Source: Chloroflexota bacterium (GTDB taxonomy: Bacteria; Chloroflexota; Anaerolineae; UBA7937; B3-Chlor). Taken from it: 64,000 nucleotides of DNA. The stretch covers positions 23,781 to 87,780 of the forward strand of contig JAUVXJ010000015.1 in assembly GCA_030603665.1 (NCBI GenBank). The letters run 5' to 3'. The notes below the pieces were generated by a model that saw only the letters and a program-made list of their open reading frames with translations, did not search any database and was not told the origin of the DNA. Positions 43,937-53,286 of the stretch are shown one piece after another. The position numbers were made by a program, and so were the translations under genes. Position 1 is the stretch's first letter. Every line of letters begins with the position of its first letter.

Positions 43937-45508
43937 TCACCCCTGCGCCTCGCGGCGAGCAGCGATGAGCCGGTTGAGGGCGAACGTGTATGCCTTGGCA
44001 CTGGCAACTACGATGTCGGTATCCGCCCCATGGCCGCTGTAGACCGTCCTTTGCGTTCCGTTGACCGGTTCATCGGCCTGGATACGGATGGTAACCCTGC
44101 CCACAGCGTCAATCCCTTCGGTGGCAGCCTGCACGGAGAACTCGATGAGTTCGTTCTGTTCGCCTATGACGCGGTTGATAGCGCGGTAGACGGCATCGAC
44201 CGGCCCAGTCCCGTAGTCCGCGTCGCATATGATCTCCCCGTCCGGGCCGCGCATGCGGACGGTGGCCGTCGGTATGCTGTTGTTCCCGCAGCTCACCTGG
44301 ACATGTTCCAGATGGTACGTCTCCTCGAAGAATATGCGCGCTTCATCGGCAACGATTGCCTCCAAGTCTCGCGTGTCCACGGCCTTCTTCTTGTCAGCCA
44401 CCTCTAGAAAGCGCTGGTACACCTTCTCGAACTGTTCGTCGTCCAGGGAATGGCCCAGTTGTTCCAGGCGATGTCGGAGTCCGTGGCGCCCCGATCGTGC
44501 CGATAGAATGATGGCTGACTCGGGCGCTCCCACGTCACGAGGATTGATGATCTCATAGGTGGTGCGCTCCTTCAGCACCCCATCCTGATGTATGCCCGAG
44601 GAGTGCGCGAAGGCGTTGGCCCCCACGATCGCCTTGTTGGGCTGTACGGCAATGCTCATCAGCTCACTGACCAGTCGACTGGTTGGATACAGCCGGCGAG
44701 CCTCGATCCCTGTGTCGAGGTTGAAGAAATCGCTGCGCGTCCTCAGCGCCATCACGACTTCCTCCAAGGAGGAGTTGCCTGCTCGTTCGCCAATGCCATT
44801 GACGGTGACTTCCACCTGGCGTGCTCCGTTGACAACGCCAGCAAGCGTGTTGGCCGTCGCCATACCCAGGTCGTTGTGACAATGTACAGAGACCACAGCC
44901 CGGTCGATATTGGCTACGTTATCCATGATGCCCCTTATCAGGGAGCCGAACTCCTCAGGGGTCGTATAGCCGGTGGTGTCAGGGACGTTAACCACCGTAG
45001 CCCCGGCGTTGATGACCGCCTCGAGCACCTGATAGAGGTAGCTAGGGTCCGCACGGCCTGCATCCTCGGCGTAGTACTGTACGTCCTCCACGAACCTCTT
45101 GGCGTACTTGACCGCATCCACGCCCCATTGCAGAGCCTGCTCTCTATCGGTGCGCAACTTGCGCCGGATGTGCACATCGGAGACGCCGAGGCCCGTATGG
45201 ATGCGAGGTCGCGCGGCTTTCTCCAGTGCCTCAGCCGCGGCATCTATGTCCTCTCTGTTAGCTCGCGTGAGGCCACAGATTATGCAATCGCGGATCTCCT
45301 CCGAGATCTGCTGCACAGCCCTCAAATCTCCCGGCGAGGAGATGGGGAATCCGGCTTCTATGATGTCCACACCCATCCCCTCCAGGGCGCGGGCGACCTC
45401 CAACTTCTCATTAACGCCCAGGGCAGCCCCAGGCGACTGCTCTCCGTCGCGAAGGGTTGTGTCGAACACAGTTACATTGCCTTCGGAACTGATATCACTC
45501 TCGTCCAT
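43937..45508 (-). CDS. leuA: 2-isopropylmalate synthase
   Basis: The 523-aa product has the catalytic DRE-TIM motif VFDTTLRDGEQSPGAAL, the metal-site HCHNDLGMATAN and a second signature VNGIGERAGN, with a C-terminal LeuA dimerisation/leucine-feedback domain. It condenses acetyl-CoA with 2-oxoisovalerate. I prefer ATG 45508, which has GGGAGGAAAG 13 bases upstream; GTG 45535 is in frame and would add nine residues. cimA is a paralogue with its own substrate. Confidence 0.93.
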   Translation of the reverse strand: MDESDISSEGNVTVFDTTLRDGEQSPGAALGVNEKLEVARALEGMGVDIIEAGFPISSPGDLRAVQQISEEIRDCIICGLTRANREDIDAAAEALEKAARPRIHTGLGVSDVHIRRKLRTDREQALQWGVDAVKYAKRFVEDVQYYAEDAGRADPSYLYQVLEAVINAGATVVNVPDTTGYTTPEEFGSLIRGIMDNVANIDRAVVSVHCHNDLGMATANTLAGVVNGARQVEVTVNGIGERAGNSSLEEVVMALRTRSDFFNLDTGIEARRLYPTSRLVSELMSIAVQPNKAIVGANAFAHSSGIHQDGVLKERTTYEIINPRDVGAPESAIILSARSGRHGLRHRLEQLGHSLDDEQFEKVYQRFLEVADKKKAVDTRDLEAIVADEARIFFEETYHLEHVQVSCGNNSIPTATVRMRGPDGEIICDADYGTGPVDAVYRAINRVIGEQNELIEFSVQAATEGIDAVGRVTIRIQADEPVNGTQRTVYSGHGADTDIVVASAKAYTFALNRLIAARREAQG

Positions 45509-45547
45509 GATGGACAGCTTTCCTCCCGTCAGCACTCTATCCCCAGA

Positions 45548-46588
45548 CTATGGTCGCAAAGAACGCACCTTGGCGCCCGCTTGCCACATCTCCGATTCCC
45601 GCATCTCGCGCAGTTCTGCCTCCAGCTTCTCCCTGTAGTCAGGAGCGCTATTGGCGTCCAAGACGACCCGCGTTTCCTCACCCGACAGGACGCTGCCATA
45701 CAGATCTTCGAATACCGGTGCTACGGCCTCTCGAAATCTATGTCGCCAATCGAGAGCGCCTCGCTGGGCTGTGGCGCTGGTGTTGGCATACATCCAATCC
45801 ATGCCGTTCTGACCGACCAGTCTGATCAAGCTCTGCGTCAACTCCTCCACGGTCTCGTTGAACGCCTCGCTCGGGCTGTGGCCATTGCGCCGCAGTACGT
45901 CGTATTGCGCCTCCATGACCCCGGCCAGAGCACCCATCAGAACTCCGCGCTCACCTGTGAGATCACTGTACACCTCCTTCTCGAAGGTGGTGGAGAAGAG
46001 ATAGCCCGACCCAATGGCTATCCCCGTGGCGAGCGCGCGCTCCAGAGCACGGCCCGTGTAGTCCTGGTACACAGCGTAGCTGCTGTTGATGCCGGTGCCA
46101 GCCAGGAAGTTGGCCCTGACAGTGGTTCCAGAACCCTTGGGCGCCACCATGATCACGTCCACGAAATCCGGGGGCACTACGGCCGTCTGATCCGCGTAGA
46201 CAATCGCGAACCCATGAGAGAAGTACAGGGCGTCTCCCTCCTTCAATTGAGGCCTGATTTTGGGCCACAGCATTACCTGGGCCGCATCGGAGACTAGGTA
46301 CAGGATGATGGTCCCCCTCTCTGCGGCCTCCTCGAAAGAAAAGAGCGTCTTGTCCGGTTCCCACCCGTCGCTCAAGGCCTTCTCCCAGGAGAGTTGCCGA
46401 TCGGGAGAGCCCCCCACTATGACATTGATGCCGTTGTCCCTCATGTCGAGGGCCTGAGCCGGTCCTTGCACGCCGTATCCAAGGACAGCTACGGTCTCGC
46501 CTTGGAGAACCTCACGTGCCTTCTCCACCGGGAACTCATCCCGAGTCACCACCTCTTCCATCGTTCCGCCAAAGTCAATCTCCGCCAC
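45548..46588 (-). CDS. ilvC: Ketol-acid reductoisomerase
   Basis: The 346-aa product has the nucleotide-binding loop VLGYGVQGPAQALDMRDNG, then VAPKGSG, and a KARI C-terminal knotted domain (ERGVLMGALAGVMEAQYDVL, NGHSPSEAFNETVEE). The C-terminal NSAPDYREKLEAEL to VRSLRP resembles, from memory, the fungal Ilv5 and Bacteroidota type more than the usual bacterial class I form. It isomerises and reduces acetolactate with NADPH. GTG 46588 follows AAGGAGG by 6 bases. Confidence 0.93.
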   Translation of the reverse strand: MAEIDFGGTMEEVVTRDEFPVEKAREVLQGETVAVLGYGVQGPAQALDMRDNGINVIVGGSPDRQLSWEKALSDGWEPDKTLFSFEEAAERGTIILYLVSDAAQVMLWPKIRPQLKEGDALYFSHGFAIVYADQTAVVPPDFVDVIMVAPKGSGTTVRANFLAGTGINSSYAVYQDYTGRALERALATGIAIGSGYLFSTTFEKEVYSDLTGERGVLMGALAGVMEAQYDVLRRNGHSPSEAFNETVEELTQSLIRLVGQNGMDWMYANTSATAQRGALDWRHRFREAVAPVFEDLYGSVLSGEETRVVLDANSAPDYREKLEAELREMRESEMWQAGAKVRSLRP

Positions 46589-46606
46589 GCATGTCCTCCT
46601 TGATTC

Positions 46607-47088
46607 CTACTGTGGCTGACCGCCACGCACCATCGCTACTCGCCCTCCTCGGACCATCTCCACGATACCGAAGGCTTGAAGCACTTGGACCAAGCCCTCC
46701 ACCTTCTCCTCGTTGCCAGTCGCTTCGATCATTATCGTATCCAATCCCACATCAACCACTCGCCCTCGGAAACTGTCGACTATTTGCATCACCTCCGCTC
46801 GCGACCCTCCATTGACCTGTACCTTGATCAAGGCAAGGTTGCGCGCCACGAGCGCACGTTCGGTGACATCTTCGACATCTATCACGTTGACCAGCTTGTT
46901 CAAATTCTGGAGAACCTTCTCGGCGTCGGTTCGATCGCTGTCCACGACGATGGTCATCCGAGAGATCCCCGGCTCCTGCGTACGGCCCACGGTGAGGCTC
47001 TCGATGTTGAAGGCTCGCCTTCGAAGTAGGCCCGCCACGCGTGCCAGCACCCCGGGTTTGTCCTCCACCAGTGCGATCAAAGTACGGC

Positions 47089-47092
<4 letters not shown>
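46607..47092 (-). CDS. ilvN: Acetolactate synthase small (regulatory) subunit
   Basis: The 161-aa product has an N-terminal ACT domain (LIALVEDKPGVLARVAGLLR, NIESLTVGRTQEPG) and the IlvN C-terminal domain. It binds valine and tunes IlvB. The start overlaps the ilvB stop (ATGA) and GGGGAGGAG lies inside the end of ilvB. Confidence 0.95.
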
Positions 47093-48819
<1,727 letters not shown>

Positions 48820-48865
48820 TACTCCTCCTTGGTGAACGCGTCGCACAACTACGTGTATACACAAA

Positions 48866-48895
48866 GCAGAAGCCACCCGGCTGGGCGGCTTCTGC
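48866..48895 (-). terminator. Attenuator terminator hairpin of the ilv-leu operon
   Basis: On the minus-strand RNA a 13-pair stem (5' arm GCAGAAGCCGCCC, loop AGCC, 3' arm GGGUGGCUUCUGC with one G-U pair) is followed by UUUGUGU. It lies 56 bases after the leader-peptide stop and 46 bases before ilvB, the expected place for an intrinsic attenuator. Confidence 0.7.
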
Positions 48896-48950
48896 TGTTC
48901 TCTCCTGATCCTCTCTCGTTACCCTGAACTCATCCTCGCCGTCCCAACCG

Positions 48951-49103
48951 TCAGCCGATCCTGCTAAGCAGGATAATAATGACCACAATAAGGACCAAGT
49001 CTAGCAGCTGAGGGCTGCTGGCGACAATCCTCCAGTCCAACGCGGTGAGCTGTTCTTTGCGCACCGGACCTCCGGTCACGTTGAGAAGCTCATGTGAATC
49101 CAT
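48951..49103 (-). CDS. Leader peptide of the ilv-leu operon (attenuation)
   Basis: ATG 49103, with AGAAGG 7 bases upstream, opens a 50-codon frame ending at TGA 48953-48951. Residues 33-46 read LLDLVLIVVIIILL: thirteen of fourteen are Leu, Val or Ile, just before the stop. A terminator hairpin follows and then ilvB. In enteric ilv leaders, ribosome stalling on such codons prevents terminator formation when branched-chain amino acids are scarce. At 50 aa it is longer than the usual 20-32-aa leader. The alternative is a single-TM microprotein; position and codon content favour a leader. Confidence 0.65.
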   Translation of the reverse strand: MDSHELLNVTGGPVRKEQLTALDWRIVASSPQLLDLVLIVVIIILLSRIG

Positions 49104-49136
49104 GCTATGCCTTCTGGAGAGCTAGAGATAACAGTA

Positions 49137-49158
49137 GAGCCGCCCCGTTGGGCGGCTC
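49137..49158 (-). other. Leader RNA hairpin upstream of the leader peptide
   Basis: A perfect 9-pair stem (GAGCCGCCC / GGGCGGCTC, 4-base loop) lies 34 bases before the leader-peptide ATG. Its GAGCCGCCC arm resembles the 5' arm of the terminator at 48895, so it might pair with the terminator's 3' arm as an alternative structure. A further hairpin (GCTCCT arm) lies at 49208-49236. Confidence 0.45.
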
Positions 49159-49307
49159 CGATTCACTCTACTCTGCAGTGCCAGGTGCACCTGCCCAACG
49201 GACTATGGCTCCTCCCCAATAATGGGGGCTAGGAGCAAATTGGACAGAATGAGAATGCGCTTGCCACTACTATTCATCGTATGAGAACCACTTACCGCTT
49301 TCCAGCT

Positions 49308-49336
49308 AGTATACAGCATGATTTCGCAGTTGTCAA
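49308..49336 (-). promoter_or_regulatory. Promoter of the ilv-leu operon
   Basis: On the minus strand TTGACA (49336-49331), a 17-base spacer and TATACT (49313-49308) form a near-consensus sigma70-type promoter. It lies 20 bases past the stop of the MBL gene and gives a leader RNA of about 480 bases before ilvB. Confidence 0.75.
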
Positions 49337-49355
49337 GGGCTAAATGCGAATTGCC

Positions 49356-50261
49356 TCAGAAATTTAAGGTTGTGCCCACTGCGCAGGGCACGAACTTGCC
49401 CGGCAACTCCCTCGCGAACCGGCACGTCGCGTCGAACCCTGTGCAGTGGCAGGGCATGATCAACTGCGGACCAAAGTTTCTCAGCCTCTCAATCGTGCTC
49501 TCCAGGGCTTCTGGCTCAGCCGCACCCAGATGGAACCCACCCAACACGGCCCACACTCGCTCCACGCCACTGATCTCCTGCGCGTACAGCACAGTATTGA
49601 CAATCCCCGAATGCGCACAGCCGGCCACGACCACCAGGCCCTTCCCCCTCACATTGATCACGATTGCCTGGTCATCGTGGATGGGGTCCTGCACTAGCTC
49701 TTCACCTCTACGATACAGTGCCGCAGACGTCACCTTCTCGAAAGCCGTGCGTCGAGGAATGGGGCCTGTGGCCAGACAACCGGCAGCCAGTTCATAGGGC
49801 TCACCGAGGGTCACGATCTCCGCGCCGGCACCTTCCCAAGCCTCGCGGTCCTGCTGCCACGGGCCTTGCTTTGTGCCGTCAGGGCGCTCGAACCAACGCT
49901 CCAGAAACGCGTCGGGATGAACTACGACGGGAATCGGCCTGCCCACCAACTCCAGGAATTCCAGCAAGGCTCCTGTATGATCTGGGTGGCCGTGACTGAT
50001 CACCACCTGATCCACTGCACCGGGGTCTATGCCCAGGCGAGGGAGATTATGGACCAGGGACACCTTTGTTTTTCCAGCGTCCAGCAGGATTTCTCGTCCG
50101 GCTTCACCCAGCCGAATGAACACAGCAAGGCCGTGTTCCGCCAGCAACGGCTCCGCTATCACACCATACCTCTCTACTCCAGGGCTGGACTCCATCAGAG
50201 AATAGGAGTAGTTGTCCACCACAATGGTGATCGCCACATCTGCGGTTTCAGCAAGCGTCAC
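49356..50261 (-). CDS. MBL-fold metallo-hydrolase
   Basis: The 301-aa product has the metallo-beta-lactamase-fold motif SHGHPDHTGALLEFL near residue 90 and a later AGCAHSGIVN. These features and the opening IVVDNYSYSLMESSPG resemble the branch annotated as 7,8-dihydropterin-6-methyl-4-(beta-D-ribofuranosyl)aminobenzene-5'-phosphate synthase. I keep the broad call because that name rests on few enzymes. GTG 50261 follows AGGGGGGTG. It is 13 bases after the upstream 97-aa gene. Confidence 0.82.
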   Translation of the reverse strand: MTLAETADVAITIVVDNYSYSLMESSPGVERYGVIAEPLLAEHGLAVFIRLGEAGREILLDAGKTKVSLVHNLPRLGIDPGAVDQVVISHGHPDHTGALLEFLELVGRPIPVVVHPDAFLERWFERPDGTKQGPWQQDREAWEGAGAEIVTLGEPYELAAGCLATGPIPRRTAFEKVTSAALYRRGEELVQDPIHDDQAIVINVRGKGLVVVAGCAHSGIVNTVLYAQEISGVERVWAVLGGFHLGAAEPEALESTIERLRNFGPQLIMPCHCTGFDATCRFARELPGKFVPCAVGTTLNF

Positions 50262-50274
50262 AGCTACACCCCCC

Positions 50275-50568
50275 TTACAGTGTTATCGATGCGTGGCCCA
50301 ACAACTCTGGAGCATGTGCATCCTGGTATTTCACGCCCCAGACCTGCACGTCGTAGACACCTTGCTCCAGACCAAGTACGTCTGCCTCCACGTCGTAATC
50401 ACATAGACACCTGCAGATCTCCCCAACGTTGCTCTCCAGGAGCCGAATCGAGTTCCCCTCCTGCTCCACGGTCAAGACGAGTTCAGCACAGCAAACGTAG
50501 GTCAATCTGTGTTCCACATGTACGGCGCAGAAGAGACCACACAGCATGGCCCTCAACGCCGAACGCAT
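50275..50568 (-). CDS. 97-aa cysteine-containing hypothetical protein
   Basis: ATG 50568 follows GGAGGGAC. The product has a hydrophobic N-terminus with Cys residues, an ICRCLCDYDVEADVLGLEQG segment and then YDVQVWGVKYQDA, resembling a beta-sandwich domain found in uncharacterised lipoproteins. No clear lipobox is present. It is co-directional with and 13 bases from the MBL hydrolase gene, so they probably share a promoter. Confidence 0.6.
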   Translation of the reverse strand: MRSALRAMLCGLFCAVHVEHRLTYVCCAELVLTVEQEGNSIRLLESNVGEICRCLCDYDVEADVLGLEQGVYDVQVWGVKYQDAHAPELLGHASITL

Positions 50569-50621
50569 AGTCCCTCCACTCCAGTGTCCTGGTTCCCGCG
50601 GTCATTTCAACAGCCGAGCAC

Positions 50622-50651
50622 ATCATAGCATACGATTCGCGGTTACCGCAA
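50622..50651 (-). promoter_or_regulatory. Candidate promoter of the 97-aa / MBL gene pair
   Basis: On the minus strand TTGCGG (50651-50646), an 18-base spacer and TATGAT (50627-50622), 54 bases before ATG 50568. The -35 box is weak. Confidence 0.4.
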
Positions 50652-50822
50652 CGAACTCAGCTCCCTCTTGGGAGATCTACCTGATGCTCGATGTGATGCA
50701 GGGGCCAGCGAGCCGGTGAGAGAAACGGCGCAGCCAGCAGGCAGTGGAGGCAAGGCCGCTCTGCCGGGGCGAGGAAGCCGCCGTTAGGACGAGCAGAGAG
50801 TGCGGAACTGGCGGCACGGGAC

Positions 50823-50891
50823 AGTAGGTGTGTGCAGAAGCCCTTCACGGTGGAGGAACTGAGGGCCGTCGTTCAACAGATCGTGAGTTAG
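50823..50891 (+). pseudogene. Receiver-domain C-terminal remnant
   Basis: The frame reads QKPFTVEELRAVVQQIVS and stops at 50889-50891. K-P-F followed by E-E-L is the last-strand lysine region of response-regulator receivers. Nothing upstream in this frame looks like the rest of a receiver. It sits 52 bases before a complete response-regulator gene, so it may be the tail of a deleted regulator. The remainder of 50569-50943 shows no gene. Confidence 0.5.
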
Positions 50892-50943
50892 ACAGACACC
50901 AAGAGGAGAGCGTGCTGGTCCAGTATGCGAGGTGAGGTCACAG

Positions 50944-51627
50944 ATGGGAAGACAAACAGTGCTGGTCGTCGACGACGAGCAGCATATCATCGACCTGGCG
51001 AGGATGTATCTAGAGCAGGAGGGCTTCACCGTGGAGCAAGCCCTCGATGGAGCCGAGGCATTGCGCAAGATACGTGATCTGAAGCCGGCACTGGTCGTGC
51101 TCGACCTAATGCCGCCGGAAGTCGATGGTTGGGAGGTCTGCCGTCGTGCCAGAGAGAGCTCTGGTGTGCCCATCATTATGCTTACCGCACGCAGCGATGA
51201 TGTGGACAAGATCGTGGGACTCGAACTGGGCGCTGATGACTACCTCACTAAGCCTTTCAACCCTCGTGAGTTGGTGGCACGAGTGAAGGCCATCCTGCGA
51301 CGGTACGACCGAAGCATGCAGCCTGGCACCGTGATCCATCTTGGCCAGTTGACCATCGACCCATCCAGCCGCGAGGTTACGCTAGCTACGCTAGCTGCGC
51401 AACCGCTCGAGTTGCGCACCCAGGAGTTCGAGCTGCTACACACCCTGGCTCAGCACCGGGGTCAGGTCCTCACGCGAGAGCAGTTGCTGGACCTGGCCTG
51501 GGGCTACGATTTCTACGGTGAGACGCGCACAGTGGACGTCCACATTGCCCACCTGCGCAAGAAGCTGCGAGGCGGCGACGTGGAAATCGAGACCATTCGC
51601 GGTGTAGGATACAAGCTGTCAGTCTAG
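50944..51627 (+). CDS. OmpR/PhoB-family response regulator
   Basis: The 227-aa product has a receiver domain (VLVVDDEQHIIDLA, phospho-acceptor Asp54 in VVLDLMPPEVDGWEV, conserved Lys in YLTKPFNPREL) and a winged-helix trans_reg_C domain (LTREQLLDLAWGYDF, RTVDVHIAHLRKKL, IRGVGYKL). ATG 50944 has GAGGTGAGG upstream; GTG 50932 is in frame. The sensor kinase begins at the base after its stop, so they form one unit. The stimulus is unknown. Confidence 0.93.
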   Translation: MGRQTVLVVDDEQHIIDLARMYLEQEGFTVEQALDGAEALRKIRDLKPALVVLDLMPPEVDGWEVCRRARESSGVPIIMLTARSDDVDKIVGLELGADDYLTKPFNPRELVARVKAILRRYDRSMQPGTVIHLGQLTIDPSSREVTLATLAAQPLELRTQEFELLHTLAQHRGQVLTREQLLDLAWGYDFYGETRTVDVHIAHLRKKLRGGDVEIETIRGVGYKLSV

Positions 51628-53100
51628 ATGCCAATGCCAACTACCCTGCGTTCAAGACTCATCGGATCCTACCTGATCATCATCTTGATTTGCCTCTCCG
51701 TCACGGGAGTCATCCTGACCCTGCTCCTGGTGCCGCAGGTGACCCGACTCACCTATCTAAGACTGGCCGAGAAAGGCTTACCCACGGCGTTGCGCGTATT
51801 CAGCATGCGCGGCCAGGGGCGCTCTCCGGGAGAAATCGTCGATGCCCTCGGTGGCTCCGCCGCGGCTGCCGGCACACGTATGTTGATCGTCAATACAGAT
51901 GGCAGGGTCTTGGCAGACTCCCAAGGCAGCTGGGTGGGACGAGATGTCGATCTGCGCCTCCCACAAGACCGTCCGCCAGCCCCTCGACCCTATGTTCAGG
52001 GCCGCGTGGTGACCCGCGAGGGCACACTCTACTACGTCGCAGTGACCGCCAGTCTTGGATCTCGTAGCCAGGCAGATCGCGAGCTACCAACGTGGTGCGT
52101 GCTCCTGCTCGCCCAACCACGGCAGGCGATTGCGGGCCTGGTCGCCGACATATCTCTGGGTTTCATCGCCACCGGCGTGGTGGCCCTGCTGGTATCCGTG
52201 GGCGTCGCCTTCATCGTCGCGCGCTCCGTGGCCAAACCCTTGCAGCGCATAACCATCGCCACTGAGGAAATAGCGCGAGGCAACTACGAGGAGCAACTGG
52301 GGATCACCTCTCCCGAGGAGATACGTCGCCTGGCAACCAGCTTCAACGCCATGGCCCGCGAAGTCGAAGCGTCAAGACAGGCGCAGAGCGATTTCGTGGC
52401 CAACGTCTCCCACGACCTCAAGACCCCCCTCACCTCCATTCAAGGGTTCTCCCAGGCCCTTCTGGATGGCACAGCCGACGACGAGGACGCCCGCCATCGC
52501 GCAGCTCAAGTGATACACGAGGAAGCCGATCGCATGGCGCGCCTGGTCAATAGCCTGCTCGAACTGGCTCGCATTGAGGCCGGGCAGGTGGTGATGGCTC
52601 GCGATCCCGTACCGCTGGGCCCGCTATTGATCGACTGTGTGGAGAAGATGGCTCTGCGCGCCCAACAAGCAAATGTGCAATTGGATGTTGACCATGAGGG
52701 GGACGTAGTGGTTGCCGGCGATCAAGAGCACCTGGTCCAGGTGCTCAGCAATCTCCTGGACAACGCCCTCAAACACACCCCATCCGGGGGACGAGTCTCT
52801 CTTGCTGCCAGGTCCCTGCCTGTGAAACCCGGGAAGCGTGGGGAACAACCAGACCTCTTTGCCGAGATCACAGTCTCCGACACCGGCGAGGGGATCCCTG
52901 CTGAGGACCTGTCCCGCATCTTCGAGCGTTTCTATCGCGGCGACAAGTCGCGCACCAAGACAGGCAAGGGGGCCGGGCTTGGCTTGGCCATCGCGCGCGA
53001 GATCATCCACGCCCACGGAGGGCAGATAAGGGCGGAGAGCGTCGTGGGTTTGGGCACCAAGTTCACAATCCTCCTCCCGCACTACACGGAAGCTGGGTAG
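51628..53100 (+). CDS. Membrane sensor histidine kinase
   Basis: The 490-aa kinase has a first membrane helix (residues 10-32), an extracytoplasmic domain of about 120 residues, a second helix near 170-195 and a HAMP linker. HisKA with His262 in VANVSHDLKTPLTSI and HATPase_c (LSNLLDNALKHTP, DTGEGIP, GAGLGLAIA) follow. It phosphorylates the PhoB-type regulator encoded just upstream. Confidence 0.93.
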   Translation: MPMPTTLRSRLIGSYLIIILICLSVTGVILTLLLVPQVTRLTYLRLAEKGLPTALRVFSMRGQGRSPGEIVDALGGSAAAAGTRMLIVNTDGRVLADSQGSWVGRDVDLRLPQDRPPAPRPYVQGRVVTREGTLYYVAVTASLGSRSQADRELPTWCVLLLAQPRQAIAGLVADISLGFIATGVVALLVSVGVAFIVARSVAKPLQRITIATEEIARGNYEEQLGITSPEEIRRLATSFNAMAREVEASRQAQSDFVANVSHDLKTPLTSIQGFSQALLDGTADDEDARHRAAQVIHEEADRMARLVNSLLELARIEAGQVVMARDPVPLGPLLIDCVEKMALRAQQANVQLDVDHEGDVVVAGDQEHLVQVLSNLLDNALKHTPSGGRVSLAARSLPVKPGKRGEQPDLFAEITVSDTGEGIPAEDLSRIFERFYRGDKSRTKTGKGAGLGLAIAREIIHAHGGQIRAESVVGLGTKFTILLPHYTEAG

Positions 53101-53192
53101 CTCCAGACCGGTTTGCCCCCTACGGTCTCTATCGCAACCACGCCGCCACTCCGGACGCAATCACCGTCGAGGGTATCTTGCTCTGAGCTCTC

Positions 53193-53221
53193 TTGAACTC
53201 ACGGCCCCCGTGCAGTATAAT
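53193..53221 (+). promoter_or_regulatory. Promoter of the nfeD-slipin operon
   Basis: TTGAAC (53193-53198), a 17-base spacer and TATAAT (53216-53221), 65 bases before the nfeD ATG. Confidence 0.65.
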
Positions 53222-53286
53222 AGGGGTAGAGGCAGTGCGCCTCTCTTAGCCTTCATCCAGCACCTGCCATTCTGTGGAGTGCCACC

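Noticed and set aside
44588..46297. A 569-codon open frame on the + strand opposite leuA and ilvC
   Set aside because: It lies wholly antisense to two genes with complete catalytic motifs, has no recognisable domain and reflects the codon bias of the GC-rich opposite strand.
48820..49336. T-box riboswitch in the ilv leader
   Set aside because: I looked for the conserved AGGGTGG-x-ACCGCG antiterminator bulge and found none; the nearest similar string (ACGGTTGGGACGGCG) does not fit. The leader peptide explains the region better.
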